From the NCBI GenBank assembly GCA_002694465.1, contig NZMG01000023.1, forward strand, positions 1 to 64,000: a DNA stretch of 64,000 nucleotides. The letters are read 5' to 3'. Origin of the DNA: Flavobacteriaceae bacterium (GTDB lineage: Bacteria; Bacteroidota; Bacteroidia; Flavobacteriales; Flavobacteriaceae). Positions within the stretch are counted from its first letter, which is position 1, and the number at the start of each line of letters is the position of its first letter. A program made the position numbers and the translations under genes. Under the pieces are notes generated by a model that saw only the letters and a program-made list of their open reading frames with translations, had not been told where the DNA came from and made no database searches. Below are positions 7,453 to 15,491 of the stretch, piece after piece.

Positions 7453-10119
7453 ATGAAGTTAACGTTTGATTCTAACCTACAATATCAGCAAGACGCCATA
7501 AAGTCCATAACAGACTTATTTGAGGGACAACCTTTAGAGGATTCTATTATGGAATTTAACCTAAAGGAAGAAGGTACATTGGATTTAATCAATGGTGTTG
7601 GTAACAACTTGATTCTATCAGAAGAGCAAATCCTAAAAAACTTGCAATCCGTTCAAGAACAAAACGAAATTGAGCAAAGCAAAGCATTGGACGGAATGCA
7701 CTTTTCCATTGAAATGGAAACAGGAACAGGGAAAACCTATGTGTATTTGCGTAGCATTTATGAACTCAACAAAGCCTATGGTTTTAAAAAGTTTGTGATT
7801 GTTGTTCCGTCTGTGGCTATTCGAGAAGGTGTTTTAAAAAACTTGGAAATCACGCACGAGCATTTCCAAAACCTGTACGACAATATTCCGCTTAATTTTC
7901 AGGTTTACGATAGTTCAAAAGTTTCAACGTTAAGAGGTTTTGCAACCAATAACAACATTGAGGTCTTGGTAATCAACATTGATTCGTTTGCCAAAGACCA
8001 AAACATTATCAACCAACCACATTACAGAGCAAATGGCAGAAAACCCATTGAGTTTATTCAATCTGTAAATCCAATAGTAATTGTGGACGAGCCACAAAAT
8101 ATGGAAACCGAAAAACGTATTTCGGCAATTGAAAACTTAAATAGTCTTTGTACACTTCGTTACTCTGCAACACACAGAAATCAATACAATCTAACGTATA
8201 GTTTAAATCCTGTAAAAGCCTACGATTTAGGATTGGTAAAACAGATTGAAGTAGATTCAATAGTTGAAGAAAACGCATATAATGACGCATTTGTACAGGT
8301 AGATTCTATCAAGGCGACCAAAACAAAGGTTACAGCCAAGGTTTCAATATATGTAAACGACAAAGGAGGCGTAAAAAAGAAATCGGTTTCCGTAAAAGTT
8401 GGAGACGATTTATACAAACTATCTAACGAGCGAGAAATTTATTCAGATGGTTATATCATTGAAGAAATAGACGCAACGAACAATTGTATTTCTATTTCAA
8501 ACGGAAATCTTTTATACAAAGGCGACAGTCAAGGCGGATTGAATGATGAAGTAATGAAATTTCAAATCCGAAAAACGGTTGAAGAACATTTAAAGAAAGA
8601 AAAACGCCTCAACAAATTAGGAATTAAAGTGCTTTCGCTTTTCTTCATTGACAAGGTTGCCAATTACCGACATTACGATTCAGCAGGAAATCCAAACAAA
8701 GGGAAATTTGCAGAATGGTTTGAAGAAATTTACCAAGAGTTCGTTTCAAAACCTGCATTTAAAGAATTAGACAGGTTTCCAGTCAATGAAGTTCACAATG
8801 GTTACTTCTCACGAGACAAAAAAGGAAAATTCAAAGACACTTCAGGCGAAACAAAAGCAGATGATGACACATACAGTCTGATAATGAAAGACAAAGAAAA
8901 GTTGTTGGATATTGACAACTCGCTTCGTTTCATATTCTCACATTCAGCACTTCGAGAAGGTTGGGACAATCCTAATGTATTTCAGATTTGTACTTTAAAT
9001 GAAACGAAATCGGACGTAAAAAAACGTCAAGAAATTGGAAGAGGTTTACGATTAGCAGTAAGGAAAACAGATGATGGTAAGTTGGAAAGAACCTACGACC
9101 AAAATATAAATCGCTTAACAGTTATTGCCAATGAATCGTATGATGATTTTGCAAAGACCTTGCAAAAAGAAATTGAAGATGATTGTGGTGTTGAGTTTAA
9201 AGGCAGAATTAAGAACAAGAGAGAACGTACAGCAATTAAATATCGAAAAGGATTTGAAGCTGACCCAAAATTCTTGGAGATTTGGGAAAACCTCAAAAAG
9301 AAAACGACTTACCGAGTTGATTATAAAACTGACGAGTTAATCACATTATCAGCAAAAGCGGTTAAAGATATACCCGAAATCAAAGCACCTTCTATTCGTT
9401 CAACAAAAGTCAATATCAGTATGACAGACGAAGGAGTAGAAACAATGTACGCAGGAGACAAAGTAGAATCTTACGACAGTTATTCTTGGAAAATTCCAGA
9501 CGTGTTAGGCTATATACAAAGTAAAACAGAATTAACTCGTTCAACCATTCAAGAAATACTGAGTAAGTCAGACAGAATTGGAGACATTTTAATTAATCCA
9601 CAACTGTTTTTAGACTTAACAACCCAAGCCATAAAACGGACTTTGTACGACTTAATGATTGACGGAATCAAATACCAAAAAATTGGCGGAGCAGAGTATG
9701 AAATGGCACTTTTTGAAGCTCAGGAATTAGAGGTGTATTTAAACGACTTTTCTTTTAAAGTCACAGACAGTTCCAAAACCATATATGAAGAGTTCGTTCC
9801 TTTAGATTCAGGAGTTGAAAGCAGGTTTGCCCAAGACTGTGAATCAAGCGACCAAATTAAATTCTATTTCAAACTTCCTAATTGGTTTAAAATCCCTACA
9901 CCAATTGGAAACTATAATCCTGATTGGGCTTTGGTATTTGAAGATGATAAGAAAATATATTTTGTTGCAGAAACAAAGGACACAGGAACGCCAGAGGTAG
10001 ATTTAGCAAAGCTTAGCAGAGACGAGCAATTGAAAATTAAATGCGGGAAAGCACATTATAATGAGTTTGAAAATTTAAAGTATGATGTTGTAACTAAAGT
10101 TGGGCAGTTAATTAATTAA
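7453..10119 (+). CDS. Type III restriction endonuclease subunit (Res), SF2 helicase-nuclease
   Basis: 888 aa; METGTGKTYVYL Walker A, VIVDEPQNM motif II, REGWDNPNVFQICTLNETKSDVKKRQEIGRGLRL motif VI region, C-terminal NPDWALVFEDDKKIYFVAETKDTG nuclease core. Confidence 0.94.
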   Translation: MKLTFDSNLQYQQDAIKSITDLFEGQPLEDSIMEFNLKEEGTLDLINGVGNNLILSEEQILKNLQSVQEQNEIEQSKALDGMHFSIEMETGTGKTYVYLRSIYELNKAYGFKKFVIVVPSVAIREGVLKNLEITHEHFQNLYDNIPLNFQVYDSSKVSTLRGFATNNNIEVLVINIDSFAKDQNIINQPHYRANGRKPIEFIQSVNPIVIVDEPQNMETEKRISAIENLNSLCTLRYSATHRNQYNLTYSLNPVKAYDLGLVKQIEVDSIVEENAYNDAFVQVDSIKATKTKVTAKVSIYVNDKGGVKKKSVSVKVGDDLYKLSNEREIYSDGYIIEEIDATNNCISISNGNLLYKGDSQGGLNDEVMKFQIRKTVEEHLKKEKRLNKLGIKVLSLFFIDKVANYRHYDSAGNPNKGKFAEWFEEIYQEFVSKPAFKELDRFPVNEVHNGYFSRDKKGKFKDTSGETKADDDTYSLIMKDKEKLLDIDNSLRFIFSHSALREGWDNPNVFQICTLNETKSDVKKRQEIGRGLRLAVRKTDDGKLERTYDQNINRLTVIANESYDDFAKTLQKEIEDDCGVEFKGRIKNKRERTAIKYRKGFEADPKFLEIWENLKKKTTYRVDYKTDELITLSAKAVKDIPEIKAPSIRSTKVNISMTDEGVETMYAGDKVESYDSYSWKIPDVLGYIQSKTELTRSTIQEILSKSDRIGDILINPQLFLDLTTQAIKRTLYDLMIDGIKYQKIGGAEYEMALFEAQELEVYLNDFSFKVTDSSKTIYEEFVPLDSGVESRFAQDCESSDQIKFYFKLPNWFKIPTPIGNYNPDWALVFEDDKKIYFVAETKDTGTPEVDLAKLSRDEQLKIKCGKAHYNEFENLKYDVVTKVGQLIN

Positions 10120-10243
10120 TAGCTTTAATGCATTGACCTAGAATTCACTGCTTCTTGCGTAGACTATGTATTTACATCGCCAAATTTTGAATTGTTTTTG
10201 ACTGCCACTGGCTTTAGTGCAGGCTATTACGTAATGACTAGCA

Positions 10244-10363
10244 GTGACGTGAGATTAACTACGTTGAATCTTCGATTTGCCTCGCTACGCTCGCAATGAC
10301 AAGGAGTGATAAGGGATTGCCACGCTACGCTCGCAATGACAAGTAATAGTCCTACGTCTTACC
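10244..10363. repeat. Interspersed repeat copy A (GTGACGTGAGATTAAC...CTACGTCTTACC)
   Basis: 120 bp, matches 11203-11322 at 111/120 positions by hand alignment, same orientation. Confidence 0.92.
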
Positions 10364-10391
10364 ATCCACCCATCCCCCATCCTATTTTTAC

Positions 10392-10399
10392 TATTTTTG
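10392..10399 (+). promoter_or_regulatory. -7 box TATTTTTG upstream of patatin gene
   Basis: TAnnTTTG consensus 6 nt before ATG 10406. Confidence 0.4.
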
Positions 10400-10405
10400 C
10401 AGCCT

Positions 10406-11206
10406 ATGGAATTAAGCAAACGAATAGCTGATAAAAAAGTAGGGCTGGTCCTATCGGGTGGCGGTGTAAAAGGCGTGGCGCATATAGGCGTAATAGAAGC
10501 CCTGTTGCAACGCGACATACAACCCAGTGTGGTATCGGGTGTAAGTGCGGGCGCTATTGTAGGTGCCTTATACGCCAATAACATTCCTACCCAGGAGATG
10601 GTTGCCTTTTTTAAACAAACACCCCTATTTAAATACAACCATATTACCATTAACAAACCTGGGCTTTTCGACACCGAGAAATACGCTATTTTCTTTGAAA
10701 CCTACTTCCCCAAAAATACCTTCGAGGCACTACAAAAACCCTTGTACGTGGTGGCTACCAACCTCCTATTGGGAACCGCTACCTTTTTCCATACGGGTAC
10801 TTTGGTGCGAGCCGTATTGGCTTCGGCAGCTTTACCACCGGTGTTCAGTCCTGTCATCATAGATGGCACCCCCCATGCCGATGGGGGCATTATGAATAAC
10901 TTCCCCATAGAACCGTTGCAAGACACTTGCGATTATATTATAGGCTCCTACACCACCGCTATGAAGGAAGTAACCCCTGCTATGGTAAAGAACTCCCTCC
11001 AATTAACCCAGCGTACTAATACCCTGATGCTGCACGCCAATGCCATGCAAAAGCTACACCTTCCTAATATGCTGTTTACGCCTAAGAATTTAGACAGTAT
11101 TTGGGTGCTGGATAAAAAGGGCATTGAAAAGGCTTATACCCTAGGGTACGATTATGCCAATGCCTTCCTAGACGACTTAACCGCTCAGGAACCGGGTGTG
11201 TTGTGA
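10406..11206 (+). CDS. Patatin-like phospholipase family protein (RssA-like)
   Basis: VLSGGGVKGVAHIGVIEAL oxyanion motif, GVSAGAIVG (GxSxG), HADGGIMNN (DGG). ORF track starts at TTG 10397; ATG 10406 preferred. Confidence 0.9.
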   Translation: MELSKRIADKKVGLVLSGGGVKGVAHIGVIEALLQRDIQPSVVSGVSAGAIVGALYANNIPTQEMVAFFKQTPLFKYNHITINKPGLFDTEKYAIFFETYFPKNTFEALQKPLYVVATNLLLGTATFFHTGTLVRAVLASAALPPVFSPVIIDGTPHADGGIMNNFPIEPLQDTCDYIIGSYTTAMKEVTPAMVKNSLQLTQRTNTLMLHANAMQKLHLPNMLFTPKNLDSIWVLDKKGIEKAYTLGYDYANAFLDDLTAQEPGVL

Positions 11207-11322
11207 CGTGAGATTAACTACGTTGAATCTTCGATTTGCCACGCTGCGCTCGTAATGACAGGGAGTGACGTGAGATTGCCTCGCTACGCTCGCAATGACA
11301 AGTAATAGTCCTACGTCTTACC
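11203..11322. repeat. Interspersed repeat copy B
   Basis: Direct-repeat partner of 10244-10363; begins on the patatin stop codon. Confidence 0.92.
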
Positions 11323-11384
11323 GTCCTCAGATTCGACTTCGGGACCCGTTACCCGAACATTCCATAAGAACAAGTACTGTTTGA

Positions 11385-11401
11385 GTTCGACAAAGTCGAA
11401 C
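11385..11401. repeat. Inverted repeat GTTCGAC-AAA-GTCGAAC
   Basis: Perfect 7-bp arms with 3-nt spacer in intergenic DNA. Confidence 0.7.
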
Positions 11402-11633
11402 GAGTTGTGCGCGTTCCGAATGGAGGGTTTAACGGGTGAAAAAGAATCGGAAGACTAGACTTTTTTGTTTCTTTTTTGGGCAATGCAAAAAAGAAAGGAA
11501 ACCCCTTTTGGTTCGTTGATGCCTGCCCTGAGCTTAGTCGAAGGGTTAGACGAGTAAAGAAATCGAAGATTCACGAAATCAATAAAATATGTAAGCTGAG
11601 TAAAATGAACAATTACAAGGGTGTTATTATAAT

Positions 11634-11664
11634 GGATTCCGTGTCGTTGCACGGAATGACAAGG
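11634..11664. repeat. 31-bp hairpin repeat copy 1
   Basis: ggattccgtgtcgttgcacggaatgacaagg; ATTCCGTG/CACGGAAT arms around TCGTTG. Confidence 0.85.
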
Positions 11665-11678
11665 GGTACAGTATTGTG

Positions 11679-11709
11679 GGATTCTGTGTCGTTGCACGGA
11701 ATGACAAGG
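11679..11709. repeat. 31-bp hairpin repeat copy 2
   Basis: ggattctgtgtcgttgcacggaatgacaagg, one substitution from copy 1. Confidence 0.85.
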
Positions 11710-11710
11710 A

Positions 11711-11788
11711 GTGACGTGAAATTAACTGCGTTGAATCTCCGATTTGCCTCACTACGCTCGTAATGACAGGTAATAGTCTTACGTCTTG
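11711..11788. repeat. Interspersed repeat copy C (shortened)
   Basis: gtgacgtgaaattaactgcgttgaatctccgatttgcctcactacgctcgtaatgacaggtaatagtcttacgtcttg; lacks the second internal submodule of A/B. Confidence 0.85.
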
Positions 11789-11817
11789 CAGTCCTATGTC
11801 TTGATTCCAGAATCTCA

Positions 11818-14739
11818 TTACTCCACCAACAACGCCTTCCGAAGCACTGTTACTGGATGCAATGCCTTCCGCCCAGTCCCATCCTTAATCTGATGGCGGC
11901 AACTGGTACCATTGGCAACAATAACCACGTCTTCTGCGGCCTTCCGAATAGCAGGCAATAGCTTGAGTTCCCCTATTTGCATACTCACTGTATAATGTTC
12001 CTGCTCATAGCCAAAGCTTCCCGCCATGCCGCAACAACCCGAGGGGATCAAGGTGGGTTTATAGTTGAGCGGGAGGTTTAAGATATCGAAGGTGACCTTT
12101 TGGGTGCTTAAGGCCTTTTGGTGGCAGTGTACGTGTACTTTAAGCGTTAAGGGGGCTTGCGTAAAGTGTTGGGGGCCTATTCTACCTGCTTGAGCTTCAG
12201 CAGCAAGGAACTCCTCTATCAACATGGTATGCTTGGCAATATGGTTGGCCGCCTCCACATCACTGGCAAGGCGCACATACTCATCCCGAAAGCCTAGAAT
12301 AGCCGAGGGTTCTATCCCTACTAGTGGGGTGTCTTTTGATACTTGGTGCTGTAGATGGGCAATATTGGCATCGATGGTTTGTTTGGCTTCCTTTAAAAAG
12401 CCTTTACTTAATAGCGCTCTGGCACTATCCAAACTGGTGATTAAGCCTACATCGTAGCCCAATCCTGAGAGTAATTGGTAGGCATCTTTGGCAAGGTCTG
12501 CCTCTAGGTAGTTACTAAACTCATCTACCAATAGCACTACACTTCTGTTTTGTTTAACTCCTTGATAATGTTTGTGTTCAAATCCTTTATCGAAAGTTTT
12601 AATTGAAAGTAAAGGCAGCGATCGTTGTTGGGCAATCCCGCTGTATTTCTTTATAATACTGCTGCTTATTGGGTTCCTAAAAAGGAAGTTAGCGAGTCTT
12701 GGATATTTGGAAGCCTGTTGGGTGTACAAGCTACTCTTTCCTAACAACCTGGTGGCACGTGAAGGCTTTTTGCGTAGGTGTTGCTGAAATAACACCTCCA
12801 TCTTGGCGGTGGCCATATCCACATTACTTGGGCACTCCGAAGCACAGGCCTTACAGCCCACACACAAATCGAAGGCCTCCTGAACGGTGGGAGCAGTATA
12901 ATCGATAGCACTCGGTTCCTGACTTAGTAATTCCCGTAAGACGTTGGCTCGCCCACGGGTGGTGTCCTTTTCGTTTCGGGTGGCGTGATAGCTAGGGCAC
13001 AGCATTCCGCTACTTTGTTCGGTTTTACGGCAGTCCCCGCTCCCATTGCACTTTTCGGCAAGGCGCAGGAGTCCGCCGGAATCGGAGAAGTTTAAAAGGG
13101 TGCTAGGTGCTGGGTGCTGGGTATTAGGATGAGTACGCAGGCTTTCATCCATAGGCCAGGCATCGGTAATCTTGCCAGGGTTAAAGATGTTTTGGGGGTC
13201 AAAGGTGTGCTTGATGTGCTGTAGCAAGGCAAAGTTGGCTTCGCCTATCTGTCCTTTTAGGAATTCGGCACGTACAATCCCATCGCCATGCTCTCCTGAG
13301 AAGGAACCTTGGTATTGCTTTACCAGTGCTGCTACGGCAGTGGTGATTTCCCTAAATAGGGCAACGTCTACTTTTTTCTTCAGATTTAATATAGGGCGAA
13401 GATGTAACTCTCCCGCGCCGGCATGGGCATAATATACTGCCTCTTGTCCAAAGTCCTTCATTAGGGCGCTAAATTCCTTGATATAGGCGGGTAAGTCTTC
13501 TAAGGCAACGGCCGTATCTTCTATACACGCCACCGCCTTACGGTCTCCTACCATATTCCCTAACAATCCGAGTCCTGCCTTGCGAAGCTCCAGTGCCATA
13601 GTGATTTCCTCGCCACGTAATACGGTTTGAGTATCGCTTAAGCCACTTTGAGTTAGGCTTTGTTGTAGGGTTTGTATTTGTGTTTCCAAGCCATCTGGGG
13701 TGGTATCCCGTAATTCTAGCAGTAACACCGCCTTAGGTGCTCCTTGGATAAAGAATCGGTACGGGAGATAGGTCTTATTGTTCTTGGTGCAGCCTAGGAT
13801 GACATCGTCCATCAACTCACAGGTATAGAGGTTGTGCCTCATAGCAACCACCACATCATTCATACAGGCATCTAAGGTGCTGTATTGGGTGGCTATCATG
13901 GCCGTATGCGCTGGTGGAAGGTCGTCTAGTTGTAGGGTGATTTCTGTAGTAAAGGCAAGCGTACCTTCGCTTCCGCAAAGGAGTTTACACATATTGAAAG
14001 GCTGATTACTCTCTGTAGTAAATGCTTCACTGTCTAGCAAGGCATCGACCGCATAGCCTGTATTGCGACGGTGAATGCTTGGTTTAGGAAACTCTTTTCG
14101 TATTTCTTGCTGGATGTTTTCTTCTGAAAGTTTGCCGTACAACTCCTTGTAGAGCTTTCCTTCTAGTGTGGGGAGTTTCAGTTTTTCTTGTAGGGCTTCT
14201 GAAGTGATTTCCGAAAAGGTAACCACTTCCCCATTAGATAAGACCGTTTCTAGCGACAGCACCTTATCTCGCGTCACGCCATACTGGATGGAGGTGGTTC
14301 CGCTACTGTTATTACCCACCATCCCGCCTATCATACACCTATTGCTGGTGGAAGTGTTAGGCCCGAAGAAGAGTCCGTAGGGCTCTAGATAAGCGTTCAA
14401 TTCATCCCGAATAACGCCCGGTTGCACGGTAACGGTTTTCTTTTGGGTATCAACCGAAAGGATTTGGGTAAAGTATTTGGAAACATCCACCACAATCCCC
14501 TCGCCTACACATTGACCGGCCAGCGAAGTGCCTGCCGTTCTAGGAATAAGAGAGGTATTGTTTTCTGAAGCAAACCGAATGAGCTGTTGGATGCCTTCCT
14601 TGTTCTTCGGAAAGGCTACTGCCAAAGGCAACTTTCGATACACCGAAGCATCTGTGGCATAGAGCTGTTTGTAAAGGGTGTCGTAATAAAGCTCTCCCTG
14701 AAAGCTACTAGCAAAGGCCTCTAATTGTGTATTCATCAT
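11818..14739 (-). CDS. FAD-binding and (Fe-S)-binding oxidoreductase (GlcD/D-lactate dehydrogenase type fused to ferredoxin/CCG domains)
   Basis: PRTAGTSLAGQCVGEGIVVDVSK FAD_binding_4 motif, FDLCVGCKACASECPSNVDMATAK Fe-S, HCHQKAL...PSGCCGMAGSFGYE CCG domain. MMNTQLEAF start preferred over ORF start 14781. Confidence 0.92.
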   Translation of the reverse strand: MMNTQLEAFASSFQGELYYDTLYKQLYATDASVYRKLPLAVAFPKNKEGIQQLIRFASENNTSLIPRTAGTSLAGQCVGEGIVVDVSKYFTQILSVDTQKKTVTVQPGVIRDELNAYLEPYGLFFGPNTSTSNRCMIGGMVGNNSSGTTSIQYGVTRDKVLSLETVLSNGEVVTFSEITSEALQEKLKLPTLEGKLYKELYGKLSEENIQQEIRKEFPKPSIHRRNTGYAVDALLDSEAFTTESNQPFNMCKLLCGSEGTLAFTTEITLQLDDLPPAHTAMIATQYSTLDACMNDVVVAMRHNLYTCELMDDVILGCTKNNKTYLPYRFFIQGAPKAVLLLELRDTTPDGLETQIQTLQQSLTQSGLSDTQTVLRGEEITMALELRKAGLGLLGNMVGDRKAVACIEDTAVALEDLPAYIKEFSALMKDFGQEAVYYAHAGAGELHLRPILNLKKKVDVALFREITTAVAALVKQYQGSFSGEHGDGIVRAEFLKGQIGEANFALLQHIKHTFDPQNIFNPGKITDAWPMDESLRTHPNTQHPAPSTLLNFSDSGGLLRLAEKCNGSGDCRKTEQSSGMLCPSYHATRNEKDTTRGRANVLRELLSQEPSAIDYTAPTVQEAFDLCVGCKACASECPSNVDMATAKMEVLFQQHLRKKPSRATRLLGKSSLYTQQASKYPRLANFLFRNPISSSIIKKYSGIAQQRSLPLLSIKTFDKGFEHKHYQGVKQNRSVVLLVDEFSNYLEADLAKDAYQLLSGLGYDVGLITSLDSARALLSKGFLKEAKQTIDANIAHLQHQVSKDTPLVGIEPSAILGFRDEYVRLASDVEAANHIAKHTMLIEEFLAAEAQAGRIGPQHFTQAPLTLKVHVHCHQKALSTQKVTFDILNLPLNYKPTLIPSGCCGMAGSFGYEQEHYTVSMQIGELKLLPAIRKAAEDVVIVANGTSCRHQIKDGTGRKALHPVTVLRKALLVE
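13098..13132. repeat. Heptad tandem repeat inside CDS (GGGTGCT/AGGTGCT/GGGTGCT/GGGTATT/AGGATGA)
   Basis: gggtgct aggtgct gggtgct gggtatt aggatga on +; encodes HPNTQHPAPSTL linker on -. Confidence 0.85.
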
Positions 14740-14876
14740 GGTCTTTGTAAAAGTAAAAAAGAGTTTTAACTTCTTTAACAAAACTTTGGATAAAACACCG
14801 TTTATCTTAGTACAACATTAACTAAAAGTGAATACATGTCGTTGTATTTTTGAATAAACTATAAAACAAACTATTT

Positions 14877-15365
14877 ATGAAACGAATCATTTTTACAGTA
14901 ATAGCTATGGTAGCCATTACATTTGCGGCCCAGTCACAAACGATATCAAAAAACGCCATTGGACTACGTCTAGGCGATAGCGATGGATTTGGTACCGAAG
15001 TAAGTTACCAGCGAGCTGTAGGCGATAACAATCGTTTGGAGTTCGATTTAGGATGGCGTTCTAACAAGCATTTTGATGCCTATCGTATTACCGGTCTATA
15101 CCAATGGGTTTGGAATATAGATGGTGGTTTTAACTGGTATGCAGGTCTTGGTGGAGGTTTAGCTCAAGTTAACTTTGATGATGATTTTGGGGATTTTGAC
15201 GACGACACCGAAACTTATTTGTATGGCGCAGGAGATATTGGTATAGAATACAATTTTGATATTCCGTTGCTTATCTCTTTAGACTTTAGACCTGAGTTTG
15301 GCTTTGGTCAATTTAACGACGATTTAGATTTAGATATCGCATTAGGTCTGCGCTATCAATTTTAA
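14877..15365 (+). CDS. Outer-membrane beta-barrel-like protein
   Basis: 162 aa, signal peptide, alternating aromatic strands, C-terminal GLRYQF. Confidence 0.7.
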   Translation: MKRIIFTVIAMVAITFAAQSQTISKNAIGLRLGDSDGFGTEVSYQRAVGDNNRLEFDLGWRSNKHFDAYRITGLYQWVWNIDGGFNWYAGLGGGLAQVNFDDDFGDFDDDTETYLYGAGDIGIEYNFDIPLLISLDFRPEFGFGQFNDDLDLDIALGLRYQF

Positions 15366-15384
15366 CAAACCTATGTAATTATAC

Positions 15385-15416
15385 AAAACCCTGCTTGACG
15401 GCAGGGTTTTTTTATT
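15385..15416 (+). terminator. Rho-independent terminator
   Basis: aaaaccctgc-ttgacg-gcagggtttt followed by T-run. Confidence 0.9.
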
Positions 15417-15491
15417 TTAAAAAACGGGTAAACACCCCTTTTAAAATAGATATTATTGTTGCAACTTTATGGTTTTCAACAATATACTATT

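Noticed and set aside
10285-10674. Minus-strand ORF of 129 aa (...CHCERSVAIPYHSLSLRA)
   Set aside because: Its N-terminus is translated interspersed repeat and the rest is antisense to the patatin gene.
10244-11788. Interspersed repeats as insertion-sequence ends
   Set aside because: No transposase ORF and the two long copies are direct rather than inverted.
11455-11818. ORFs 11455-11697 (-), 11476-11763 (+), 11627-11818 (-)
   Set aside because: Translations of repeat DNA (for example two DSVSLHGMTR copies); no protein-like features.
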